A stretch of 64,000 bases of DNA, taken from NCBI RefSeq assembly GCF_022808175.1, contig NZ_JALGBX010000001.1, forward strand, positions 496,001-560,000, written 5' to 3'. Positions within the stretch are counted from its first letter, which is position 1, and the number at the start of each line of letters is the position of its first letter. The position numbers were made by a program, and so were the translations under genes. The DNA comes from Streptomyces sp. AP-93 (GTDB taxonomy: Bacteria > Actinomycetota > Actinomycetes > Streptomycetales > Streptomycetaceae). Below, piece after piece: positions 17,114 to 24,811 of the stretch. The notes below the pieces were generated by a model, which ran no database searches, was not told the DNA's origin, and saw nothing but the letters and a program-made list of their open reading frames with translations.

Positions 17114-18324
17114 ACGAGCTCCAGGGGAGTGCGAGTGGGGGAGGAGGAGAAGGAGGGGAAGCCGGCGACCCGCAGGACCTGCGAGGCCAGCAGTTCGGCG
17201 GCCCGTGCGTGCGGGCCGGGGTCGGCGGCGCCGGCCATCGCCGCCAGCCGCACCGGGTCGGCCAGCAGCGGGGCGAGCAGCTCCGCGAGGCGGCCGGCCG
17301 TCGCCTCGGCGTCCGCCAGCAGCAGGCCGGCGCCCGCGTCGGACAGCACCCGGGCGTTGTGCGTCTGGTGGTCGCCGGGGGCGTAGGGGTAGGGGACCAG
17401 CACCGCGGGGACCCCGGTCGCCGCGAGCTCCGCCACCGTCGCCGAGCCCGCCCGGCACACCACGAGGTCGGCTGCCGCGTAGACCAGGTCCATCCGGTCC
17501 AGGTACGGCACGGCCCGCGCGATCCGCCGCCCGCCCGAGGCGGACAGAGCGTCCACCGTGTCCGCGAGCGCCGCCGGCCCCGTCTTGATCAGCAGCGTGA
17601 CGTCCCCACGGGCCTGCCAGGCGGCCGCCAGCCCGGCCGCGGCCGACGTCAGGCGTACGGCGCCCAGGCTGCCGCCGTTGAACACCACCAGCCGCCGCCC
17701 GTCCGGCACCCCGAGCTCCCGCCGGGCCCCGGCGCGCAAGGCCGCCCGCTCGGGGCGGGACAGTCCGGCGAGGCCCGACAGCGCTGCCGAGATGGGCATT
17801 CCGGTGGTCAGCGCCCGCGCCCCGCCCGCCAGGTGCTCCCGGCTGCGGTCGAAGGCCACCGCCATGTGCGGGGTGAGGCGGGCCGCGAACTGGTTGGCCC
17901 GGCCCGGTACCGCGTTGGACTCGTGGATGACGGCCGGCAGCCCGGCCAGCCGGGCCCCGAGCACGGCGGGCGCGCTCGGATAGCCGCCCATGCCGACGGC
18001 CACCTGCGCGCCCTGCGCCCGGATCACGGCCCGCGCCTGCCCGGCCGAGCGGAGCAGCGCCGCCGGAAGGAGGTAGCGCTTGGCGCCCAGCGCCGGGTCG
18101 AAGGGGATCATGTCCACGGTGTGCAGGCGGTAGCCGGCGGCCGGGATCAGCTCGGTCTCCAGGCCGCGTTCGGTGCCGATGAAGGAGACCACGGCGTCCG
18201 GGACGGCGGCGCGCAGCGCCTCCGCCAGGGCGAGCCCGGGATAGATGTGGCCGCCGGTGCCGCCCGCGCCGATCACGACGGAGAGCGGCCAGCGTGAGGA
18301 GGAGGGAGGGGGTGAGGAGGTCAT
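17110..18324 (-). CDS. Second MurG-type UDP-GlcNAc glycosyltransferase
   Basis: 404-residue GT28 family enzyme. The lipid-acceptor G-loop IGAGGTGGHIYPGLALAEAL is at the N-terminus. The donor-binding region includes VFNGGSLGAVRLT and VPYPYAPGDHQTHNARVL, matching MurG. The housekeeping murG probably lies just left of this window before ftsQ, so this is a paralogue. It could make a lipid II variant or glycosylate another polyprenyl-linked sugar. Its partner is the overlapping dehydratase gene, and it is divergent from a two-component system that could control it. Confidence 0.88.
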   Translation of the reverse strand: MTSSPPPSSSRWPLSVVIGAGGTGGHIYPGLALAEALRAAVPDAVVSFIGTERGLETELIPAAGYRLHTVDMIPFDPALGAKRYLLPAALLRSAGQARAVIRAQGAQVAVGMGGYPSAPAVLGARLAGLPAVIHESNAVPGRANQFAARLTPHMAVAFDRSREHLAGGARALTTGMPISAALSGLAGLSRPERAALRAGARRELGVPDGRRLVVFNGGSLGAVRLTSAAAGLAAAWQARGDVTLLIKTGPAALADTVDALSASGGRRIARAVPYLDRMDLVYAAADLVVCRAGSATVAELAATGVPAVLVPYPYAPGDHQTHNARVLSDAGAGLLLADAEATAGRLAELLAPLLADPVRLAAMAGAADPGPHARAAELLASQVLRVAGFPSFSSSPTRTPLELV

Positions 18325-18349
18325 GGACGCAGACTTCCGGTGCGCCCTA

Positions 18350-18369
18350 AGAACGTTCTAAGAGGTTCT
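18350..18369 (+). promoter_or_regulatory. Candidate response-regulator site
   Basis: The 73-bp gap between the divergent MurG-like gene and the response regulator holds the 10-bp palindrome AGAACGTTCT (18350-18359). It also has two GTTCT direct repeats 10 bp apart (18355 and 18365). Direct repeats on one DNA face are the usual OmpR-family operator layout. Confidence 0.4.
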
Positions 18370-18396
18370 CCCGGAGCATTTGGGAGGCTTTGCCGC

Positions 18397-19080
18397 ATGC
18401 AGCGGATTCTGGTGGTGGACGACGAGCCCGAGGTGCGGGCCGCCGTCGAGGACGGCCTCGCCGTCGAGGGGTACGAGGTGCGCGGCGCGGCCGACGGGCT
18501 GGCGGCACTGTCCGAGGTGGCGCTCTGGCAGCCGGACGCCGTGGTCCTCGACGTGATGATGCCGGTGCTGGACGGGCTCGCCGTGTGCCGGCAGCTGCGC
18601 GCGGTGGGCGACCGTACGCCCGTCCTCGTCCTCACGGCCCTGGACGCGGTGAGCGACCGCGTCGACGGGCTGGAGGCGGGCGCCGACGACTACCTGGTCA
18701 AACCGTTCGCGCTCGACGAGCTCGTGGCCCGGGTACGTGCCCTGCTGCGGCGGGCCGCCCCCGAACCGGCCGGGGGCGCGCCCGTGCTCGCGTACGGGGA
18801 CCTCGTCCTCGACCCCGCCACCCGCACCGGGCGGCGCGGCGAGCGGCCGCTGGAGTTCAGCCGCACCGAGTCGGCGCTGCTCGAACTGCTCCTGCGCCAC
18901 CCCGGGCAGGTGCTGCCGCGCGAGCTGGTCCTGGAACTGGTGTGGGGCCGGGACTTCGGGCCGGACTCCAACTCCCTGGCCGTCTACGTCGGCTACCTGC
19001 GCCGCAAGCTGGAGGCCGGCGGCGAGCCCCGGCTCGTGCACACCGTGCACGGGGTCGGCTACCGGCTGGACGCCGCGTGA
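18397..19080 (+). CDS. OmpR-family response regulator
   Basis: 227 residues. In the receiver domain (1-120) the acidic pocket is Asp8/Asp9, the phospho-acceptor Asp52 lies in VVLDVMMPVLDG, and Lys is in DDYLVKPFAL. A winged-helix DNA-binding domain follows (about 130-225, ending HTVHGVGYRLDAA). The ATG is preceded by GGGAGG. Its stop overlaps the start of the sensor kinase by 4 bp, forming a classic operon. Likely targets are its own promoter and the divergent MurG-like/LegB-like pair. Confidence 0.94.
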   Translation: MQRILVVDDEPEVRAAVEDGLAVEGYEVRGAADGLAALSEVALWQPDAVVLDVMMPVLDGLAVCRQLRAVGDRTPVLVLTALDAVSDRVDGLEAGADDYLVKPFALDELVARVRALLRRAAPEPAGGAPVLAYGDLVLDPATRTGRRGERPLEFSRTESALLELLLRHPGQVLPRELVLELVWGRDFGPDSNSLAVYVGYLRRKLEAGGEPRLVHTVHGVGYRLDAA

Positions 19081-20498
19081 GCGGGCGGGGGCGGGCGCGC
19101 GGAATCGGAGCGCGGTGGCGCCGCAGGCGGCCGCTGCGGACCCGGCTGGCGCTGGCCGTCACGGCGGCGGTGGCCTTCGTCGCGCTCGGCGTGTGCGCGG
19201 CGGCCTTCCTCGTCGTGCGCGGGGCGCTGTACCAACAGCTCGACCTCAGCCTGACCCAGTCCGCCCGCCTCGCCGCCCAGCGCAACCCGGACTCCGGACC
19301 CGGGACGCTGGCCGGGGAGTGCCGCTTCCGGGCGGCGCCCGCCTGCGCCGAGGTGGTGCCGGCGGATCCGGGGCGCGACCCCCGGGCGCCGTACCTGCTG
19401 CCGGTCACCCCGGCCGCCCGGGCCGTGGCGGCGGGCACGCGGGCCCCGTACTACACCGCCATCGTGCACGCGGGGCATCCGGCGCGGATGCTCACCACCG
19501 ACTACGGCAAGGGGCGGGCGCTCCAGGTGGCGCTGCGGGCGGACACCGTGGAGGACGGCATCGAGCAGGCCGCGTGGTGGCTGGCGCTGACGGCTGCCGC
19601 GGGGGTGCTCCTGGCCGCGCTGCTCGGCTACTGGGTCGCGCGGACGGGTCTGGCACCGGTCACCCGGCTCACCGCCACCGCCGAGCGGATCGCCGCCACC
19701 CGGGACCCGAGGCACCGGATCGAACTGCCGCCTCCGGGGCGCGGCCGCGAGGACGAGGTCACGCGGCTGGCCGGGAGCTTCAACACCATGCTGGGGGAGC
19801 TGGAACAGTCCGTCACCGCGCAGCGCCGGCTCGTCGCGGACGCCTCGCACGAGCTGCGGACCCCGCTGACGGCGCTGCGGACGAACGCGGAGCTGCTGGC
19901 GCGGGGGGACCGGCTGACGGCGGAGCAGCGGGACCGGGCCTCGCTGGCGCTCGGGCGGCAGCTGCGGGAGGTGACCGGGCTGGTCAACGACCTGATCGAG
20001 CTGGCCCGCGACGAGGAGCCGCAGCTGCTGGTGGAACAGGTGCGGCTGGCTCCGCTGGTGGAGTACTGCGTGGGGGCCGCGCGGGCGCACTGGCCCGGAG
20101 TGGCCTTTCGGGTGCGGGCGCCGTCGCCGTCCCGGGGGGAGGGGGAGGCGGTGGTGGCGGGGGTGCCGGCCCGGCTCAGCCGGCTGCTGGGGAACCTGCT
20201 GGACAACGCCGCGAAGTTCAGCCCGGCGGGGGCCGAGGTGGAGGTGGCGCTGGCCGTTCGGGGGGACGGCTCCGCGCAGGTGACCGTACGGGATCACGGG
20301 CCGGGGATCTCGGAGGCGGACCTGCCGTACGTCTTCGACCGGTTCTACCGGGCGGGGGCGGCGCGGGCGCTGCCCGGGTCGGGGCTCGGGCTGGCGATGG
20401 CCCGGCAGATCGCGCGGGCGCACGAGGCGGAGGTGGTGGCCGAGGCCGCCCCGGGAGGGGGCGCGCTGTTCCGGCTGACGTTCGCGGCCCCGGCCTGA
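19077..20498 (+). CDS. Sensor histidine kinase
   Basis: 473 residues. The first membrane helix is at about 23-45 and the second at about 165-185, with a sensing region of about 115 residues outside the membrane. The HAMP linker follows (ARTGLAPVTRLTATAERI). The HisKA motif is DASHELRTPLTALR with the phosphorylated His. The ATP-binding boxes are NLLDNAAKF (N), DHGPGIS (G1) and GSGLGLAMARQI (G2), so all catalytic motifs are present. The GTG start overlaps the response-regulator stop. The extracellular part contains two Cys (CRFRAAPAC) that could form a disulfide. The signal is unknown. Confidence 0.94.
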   Translation: MSGRGRARGIGARWRRRRPLRTRLALAVTAAVAFVALGVCAAAFLVVRGALYQQLDLSLTQSARLAAQRNPDSGPGTLAGECRFRAAPACAEVVPADPGRDPRAPYLLPVTPAARAVAAGTRAPYYTAIVHAGHPARMLTTDYGKGRALQVALRADTVEDGIEQAAWWLALTAAAGVLLAALLGYWVARTGLAPVTRLTATAERIAATRDPRHRIELPPPGRGREDEVTRLAGSFNTMLGELEQSVTAQRRLVADASHELRTPLTALRTNAELLARGDRLTAEQRDRASLALGRQLREVTGLVNDLIELARDEEPQLLVEQVRLAPLVEYCVGAARAHWPGVAFRVRAPSPSRGEGEAVVAGVPARLSRLLGNLLDNAAKFSPAGAEVEVALAVRGDGSAQVTVRDHGPGISEADLPYVFDRFYRAGAARALPGSGLGLAMARQIARAHEAEVVAEAAPGGGALFRLTFAAPA

Positions 20499-20553
20499 GC
20501 TGATGTTCGGTGCCCCGGCCTGAGCTGACGGTCGCGGCCCCGGCCTGATCGGC
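20481..20553 (+). repeat. 25-bp tandem repeat at the kinase stop codon
   Basis: Nearly three copies of a 25-bp unit built around GGCCCCGGCCTGAGCTGA (20481-20505, 20506-20530, 20531-20553). The first copy contains the kinase TGA stop, so duplications have extended outward from the gene end. Confidence 0.7.
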
Positions 20554-20562
20554 ATGGCATGC

Positions 20563-20621
20563 CCCGGGCCGTCCCTTTCGGATCTTGCCTGGCAGACGAG
20601 ATCCGAAAGGGACGGCCCGGG
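20563..20621. terminator. Bidirectional hairpin terminator
   Basis: A perfect 23-bp inverted repeat (20563-20585 with 20599-20621) and a 13-nt loop, placed between the kinase (plus) and the PIG-L gene (minus) that converge on it. The arms contain CCGTCCCTTTCGGATCT and its complement. Confidence 0.85.
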
Positions 20622-20650
20622 TGTGGTGACCCGCGGGGTTGCCGGGAGGA

Positions 20651-21487
20651 TCAGCGCAGTCCGGCGAAGAGGTCGTTCTCCGGTAGGGCCGCGCCGGTGG
20701 CGTCCTGGACGCGTACGAAGGTCTCCGTGCCCATCAGCTCGCCGAACCTCTCCTTGCCCATCTTGAGGAAGAAGATGTTCTCGCCCTGACTGGCGTGTGC
20801 GGCCAGCGCGTCGAACTTCTGACCGCTGAAGGCGAGGGTGTCCACCCACGTGCTGATCTCATCGTCGGGGAGGCCTATCTCGGCCAGCGCGGCGGCCTCG
20901 GCGGGATCCGGCTCCGGCATGTCGTCCCCTTGGAACTCGCGCATGATCTCGCCGAACCGCTGCATCCCCGAGCGGGGCATCGTCGTCCAGTACACCTTCG
21001 GCGTCAGCGCGGTCATCTCCAGCGCCGCCATCGTGATCCGGTGGGCCTGGATGTGGTCGGGGTGGCCGTAGAAGCCGTTCTCGTCATAGGTGACGACCAC
21101 GTCGGGCCGGTAGTGCCGCATGAGTTCCGCGAGCCGGGCGGCGCCCTCTTCCACGGGGGTCTGCCAGAAGGATCCGGGGGCGTCGTTGCTCGGCCAGCCC
21201 ATCATCCCGGAGTCGGCGTAGTCCAGCGTCTCCAGGTGGCCGACCTCCAGGACGTCGCAGCTCGCTTCGAGTTCTTTGCGGCGCATGGAGGCGACGGCCG
21301 CGGGATCGTGCCCGGGACCGCCCGGCTTGACGCCCTCCGGTCCGTCACCGCAACGGCCGTCGGTACACGTCACGAGCACCGTGCGGATGCCTTCCGCCGC
21401 GTACCGGGCGAGGACCCCGCCGGTTCCGGTGGCTTCGTCGTCGGGGTGGGCGTGCACTGCCATGAGCGTCAAGGGCCGGTCGGCCAT
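20651..21487 (-). CDS. PIG-L family deacetylase/amidase (Mca/MshB-like)
   Basis: 278 residues. Zinc ligands are in AVHAHPDDEATGTGG and YGHPDHIQAHRITM, the hallmarks of the PIG-L/LmbE family that includes MshB deacetylase and mycothiol S-conjugate amidase Mca. The overall length and the TCTDGRCGDGPEG segment fit that branch, but I cannot separate Mca from MshB or from a dedicated sugar deacetylase. It lies at the edge of the biosynthetic island. If it is Mca-like, it could help clear mycothiol adducts of reactive quinone-type products, which is inference only. It ends at a shared hairpin with the sensor kinase. Confidence 0.8.
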   Translation of the reverse strand: MADRPLTLMAVHAHPDDEATGTGGVLARYAAEGIRTVLVTCTDGRCGDGPEGVKPGGPGHDPAAVASMRRKELEASCDVLEVGHLETLDYADSGMMGWPSNDAPGSFWQTPVEEGAARLAELMRHYRPDVVVTYDENGFYGHPDHIQAHRITMAALEMTALTPKVYWTTMPRSGMQRFGEIMREFQGDDMPEPDPAEAAALAEIGLPDDEISTWVDTLAFSGQKFDALAAHASQGENIFFLKMGKERFGELMGTETFVRVQDATGAALPENDLFAGLR

Positions 21488-21636
21488 GGAACAGTCCTCC
21501 TGCGGACATCCGTCTCGGTCCGAGTCCGCGGCGGACGTGCCGCGATCCCGGGGACCGGATCCCGGTGGGGCGGACGACCTCGTGGTCTCCGTGTTCCCCG
21601 CCCGTACGGCGCCGGTCCCTCGGTCGGTACAACCGT

Positions 21637-21670
21637 GGCGGCCGTACCGGGTGTTCCCGGTACGGCCGCC
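21637..21670 (-). terminator. Terminator after the AfsA-like gene
   Basis: A perfect 15-bp stem (21637-21651 with 21656-21670) and a 4-nt loop TGTT, 65 bp downstream of the AfsA-like stop. The rest of 21488-21734 holds no gene. Confidence 0.8.
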
Positions 21671-21734
21671 CGGCCTTGCCCGCGCCGCGTTTCACCGCGA
21701 ACGAGGCGGGTCGGCGCGAGCCGTGGATCCGGGC

Positions 21735-22727
21735 TCAGAACCGCGGCGGAACGGACCCGACCGGCTCGGTGACGACGACGGCTTCGAAGACCTGTTCGCC
21801 GTCCTGGTGGCCCGTGACCCGGACCGACCGGGCCGCGGCGCCGCCCAGTTCCGCCGAGGCGGGTTCCGCGCGGATCCACAGCGGGCTGCCGAACTCGGCG
21901 TAGCGATGGTAGGTGCTCATGACGGAGACCGGAATGACGCCGGCTTCGGCGTCGATGGTCACGGCCTGGCGGGCGGCCTCCAGGAGGACCATGCCGGGCA
22001 CGTGGTCGCCGACGTGGTCGAAGAGCACGGGGTGGCGGATGTCGTAGCGCAGTTCCCACACCCCCGGGCCGGAGGCCGCGGAGAGGACGACGTCGAAGGG
22101 GGAGAGCCGGCCCACTTCGGCGGGCGCGACCGGGGCGGACCCGAGCACCGAGTCCGGCTGCGCGGCCAGCTGCTTGGCGCGCAGCCGCTGGTACACGGCG
22201 GGGGAGGTGACGGTGTACCCGACGCGCCCGGTGGCCACGACGCGGTCCTCCTGACGGATCACCACCTCGTAGGTGAGCGCCGTGAGCCGGCTGCCCCGGC
22301 GGCGTATCTCGGGGCAGGTGACGGTGAGGTCGAGGTCCGCAGGGGCCCCGCCCATGACGAGTTGCTCGGGGACGGTGGAGTACTCCAGCGACCAGAGCAG
22401 GAACTGGTGCCCGACCGGTACGTCGAAGGCCTCGTGAGCCAGGTACGCACCGACCTGCCGGATGGTCTCGGCGATCAGCATCGGGTCGTAGTGGGTGCCC
22501 GCCACGGGTGCGAAGAAGCTGTGCCCGCGGGGCCACTGGGCCTTGATGTGGAAGCGGTCCTCGGTGATGCGGCACATGCCGGTCAGGAAGACCTCGGCGA
22601 CTGCCGCCCGGTGGACGAGTGCCCTCGGAACCGTGGCGGCCAGCCTGTTGTCCGTCTGGGCTTGACACGCGCAGTGCTCGGCCGGAGGAGACGTGGTGAA
22701 GTCCGTCGGTTCCAGGGTCGTGATCAT
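21735..22727 (-). CDS. AfsA/ScbA-family butyrolactone synthase
   Basis: 330 residues with the two AfsA hot-dog repeats. The first runs through ALVHRAAVAEVFLTGM and FDVPVGHQFLLWSLEYS; the second carries HPVLFDHVGDHVPGMVLLEAARQ. AfsA enzymes condense a beta-keto acyl-ACP with dihydroxyacetone phosphate to start gamma-butyrolactone or related butenolide hormones. The start MITTLEPTDF was chosen because GAGGGA lies 5 bp before this ATG; two in-frame upstream starts have no ribosome-binding site. It is divergent from the HAD-like, reductase and receptor genes, a common synthase/receptor layout. Palindromes just upstream may bind the receptor. Confidence 0.92.
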   Translation of the reverse strand: MITTLEPTDFTTSPPAEHCACQAQTDNRLAATVPRALVHRAAVAEVFLTGMCRITEDRFHIKAQWPRGHSFFAPVAGTHYDPMLIAETIRQVGAYLAHEAFDVPVGHQFLLWSLEYSTVPEQLVMGGAPADLDLTVTCPEIRRRGSRLTALTYEVVIRQEDRVVATGRVGYTVTSPAVYQRLRAKQLAAQPDSVLGSAPVAPAEVGRLSPFDVVLSAASGPGVWELRYDIRHPVLFDHVGDHVPGMVLLEAARQAVTIDAEAGVIPVSVMSTYHRYAEFGSPLWIRAEPASAELGGAAARSVRVTGHQDGEQVFEAVVVTEPVGSVPPRF

Positions 22728-22756
22728 GAAGTCCCTCATCGTGGACGAGTGCAGCA

Positions 22757-22784
22757 AACCTCTACGGGGTTCAGAGTACGTACT
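22757..22784 (-). promoter_or_regulatory. Palindromes upstream of the AfsA-like gene
   Basis: An imperfect palindrome AACCTCTACGGGGTT (22757-22771) and the perfect palindrome AGTACGTACT (22775-22784) lie 30-58 bp before the start codon. AACC/GGTT cores recall autoregulatory elements bound by butyrolactone receptors; that assignment is inference. Confidence 0.4.
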
Positions 22785-22886
22785 TCCGAGTTTGGTTAGT
22801 GGTTCGATCTTGGCCGAGGGGCGCCCTCACGTCCGCACTGAGTGACAAAAGGCACATGCCAAGTTGCCGTCAGGGTGCATGAGTTG

Positions 22887-22918
22887 CCACAAATGCCCAC
22901 TCAGGCGCCATTTTGTGG
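22887..22918. promoter_or_regulatory. ARE-like inverted repeat in the divergent region
   Basis: Arms CCACAAATG (22887-22895) and CATTTTGTGG (22909-22918) pair except for one extra base. Sites with ACAAA/TTTGT arms of about this span are typical targets of ArpA-type receptors. The remaining part of 22728-23111 is relatively AT-rich and contains no gene. Confidence 0.45.
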
Positions 22919-23111
22919 TGCGAGTTGAGGCGTGTGACCGTGATCATCCGGCCTGGCGAGAAACAGCCGACGTCCGGTATCTTTCCCGGTGCAGAGCAAC
23001 GCGGATACTGCTGGGTATTTTTCGGGGGGCTATCGAGTACGCCCGCGTCGCGGGCTGATTCGGAGTCCAGAAAACGTCTGCGCCGGCCCTCCCCCGCGTG
23101 ATCGGAGCGCC

Positions 23112-23807
23112 ATGCGCCCCCTGCAGCACCTGCGGCTCGCCGCCCTGAACATCGACGGCGTCCTGCTCAACGACACCTTCAGCCCGGTCATTCACGGGTT
23201 CATCACCCGCCGGGGCGGAACCTACGACGGTGAGGTGGAGCGCTCGATCTTCTCCCAGCCCCGGGCGCTCGCGGCCCCGGCCCTGGCCCGGGCCGCAGGG
23301 CTCGACTGGACGCCGGAGCGCGTGCTGGAGGCGTACTTCGAGGAGCGGGCCGCCTATCTGGCCGAGCACCCGCTGCAGGTGATGGAGGGGGTCGAGGAAC
23401 TCCTGCTCCGGCTCCGGGGCCTCGGGCTGCAGACCGTCTGTTACGGCGGCCTCGACAAGGAGCACTTCGACCACTACCTGGGGCACCTCGCGCACCTCTT
23501 CGACGGCCCCGGCTACATCAGCACGGACACGTTCCGCCCGGGCATCCACGAGATCACCGTCGACTGGTTCGGCCTCGACCACTCCCAGGCGCTGTTCGTG
23601 GACGACGTGGCACGTGTCGCCGCGGTGGCCCTCGACCTGGGTGTGCCGTTCATCGGGCACCCCAGTACCTTCGAACACGGATTCCAAGGGCGTCAGATGC
23701 GCGAAGCCGGCGTGCGGAACCTGGTCGGCTCGCTCGGCGAAATCGACGAGGAACTCCTGCGCACCGTGGACGCGGAGGCCGGTGCGGGCATCGGCAGCGC
23801 GGTCTGA
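23112..23807 (+). CDS. HAD-like protein with altered nucleophile position
   Basis: 231 residues with a HAD-type layout: cap helices after residue 30, motif II region VCYGG, and motif IV FVDDVARV. In motif I the sequence is LNIDGVLLND, so Asn13 stands where the catalytic Asp normally sits, while Asp15 is kept. The motif III Lys is also not evident (FRPGIHEI). In several hormone loci a phosphatase acts on the butenolide phosphate intermediate, which would be the obvious role. The missing nucleophile means it may be inactive, use another mechanism or have a binding role. The ATG at 23112 precedes conserved sequence. It starts the plus-strand hormone operon. Confidence 0.7.
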   Translation: MRPLQHLRLAALNIDGVLLNDTFSPVIHGFITRRGGTYDGEVERSIFSQPRALAAPALARAAGLDWTPERVLEAYFEERAAYLAEHPLQVMEGVEELLLRLRGLGLQTVCYGGLDKEHFDHYLGHLAHLFDGPGYISTDTFRPGIHEITVDWFGLDHSQALFVDDVARVAAVALDLGVPFIGHPSTFEHGFQGRQMREAGVRNLVGSLGEIDEELLRTVDAEAGAGIGSAV

Positions 23808-23897
23808 ACCCGCCGCGGTGCCCGCCGCCGTGCCCGCCGGCGCGGAGCGGCACGCCGAGTGCGAGGACTGGAACGAGTGGAAACGAAGGGAGCGGCA

Positions 23898-24665
23898 ATG
23901 CAGGGGCACGGTCTACTGGAGGGCAAGGTCGCGCTGATCACCGGGGCGAGCAGCGGCATCGGAGCCGCGGCCGCCCGGGTGTTCGCGCGGGAGGGTGCGC
24001 GGGTGGTGCTCGCCGCCCGGCGTGAGCAGCGGATCAAGGAGCTCTCCGAGGAGCTGCGGGCGCAGGGCGCGCAGGCGGCGTACGTCGTGACGGACGTGAC
24101 CCGGCGCGGTGACGCGGAGGCTGCCGTCGCCCGCGCGGTCGAGGAGTTCGGCCGGCTGGACTGCGCCTTCAACAACGCCGGCTGGGGCGTGGGGCGAACC
24201 CCGCTGCACGAGATGGACGACCAGCTGTACGACGAGATCATGGAAGTCAACGTGCGCGGGGTGTGGAACTGCCTGCGCCCGGAGATCGCCGCGATGCTGG
24301 AGACCGGCGGCGGGTCGATCGTCAACAACAGCAGCGTCGGCGGGCTGCTCGCCACCCCGGTGGCGGCCCCGTACGTCGCGGCCAAACACGCGGTCATCGG
24401 CCTGACCAAAGCGGCCGCGGCCGAGTACGGGGCCCAGGGCATCCGGGTGAACTCGGTGGCGCCCGGCACCACCCGCACGGAGGTGGTCGAGCAGTGGTTC
24501 GCGGCCGTGCCCGGCATCGAGGCGCAGCTGCACGCGGGGACGCCGCAGCCGCGTACCGCGGAGCCCGCGGAGATCGCCGAGGCCGCCGCCTGGCTGTGCA
24601 GTGCGAGGTCCTCATTCGTCACCGGCGTGACCATGCCGGTGGACGGCGGGTTCTCCATGGTGTGA
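23898..24665 (+). CDS. Short-chain dehydrogenase/reductase, possible hormone ketoreductase
   Basis: 255-residue classical SDR. The cofactor motif TGASSGIG is at about 15-22, the structural motif is NNAG, the catalytic Ser is in NNSSVGG, and Tyr/Lys are in YVAAKHA. The arginine after the first strand (AARREQR) suggests NADP(H). Its position between the AfsA-like synthase and the ArpA-type receptor suggests reduction of the 6-keto group of a butyrolactone precursor, as for BarS1 in virginiae butanolide formation. A tailoring reaction in the antibiotic pathway is the alternative. AAGGGAG sits 6 bp before the ATG. Confidence 0.85.
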   Translation: MQGHGLLEGKVALITGASSGIGAAAARVFAREGARVVLAARREQRIKELSEELRAQGAQAAYVVTDVTRRGDAEAAVARAVEEFGRLDCAFNNAGWGVGRTPLHEMDDQLYDEIMEVNVRGVWNCLRPEIAAMLETGGGSIVNNSSVGGLLATPVAAPYVAAKHAVIGLTKAAAAEYGAQGIRVNSVAPGTTRTEVVEQWFAAVPGIEAQLHAGTPQPRTAEPAEIAEAAAWLCSARSSFVTGVTMPVDGGFSMV

Positions 24666-24811
24666 AACTGCCCTAAGCAAGAACGTACCCCAGGGCATGT
24701 AAAGCGCCGGTGTACGAGGGATGGCGGGGGAGACAAAGACTTCATCCGCTGCTTGCCCCGGAAAGGTGGGCGCAGCGGCATGACGGATGGGGGCGGGAGA
24801 GGTCGCATCAC

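Noticed and set aside
18390-20503. Alternative overlapping frames through the two-component genes
   Set aside because: Arg/Gly/Ala-rich shadows of the response regulator and kinase.
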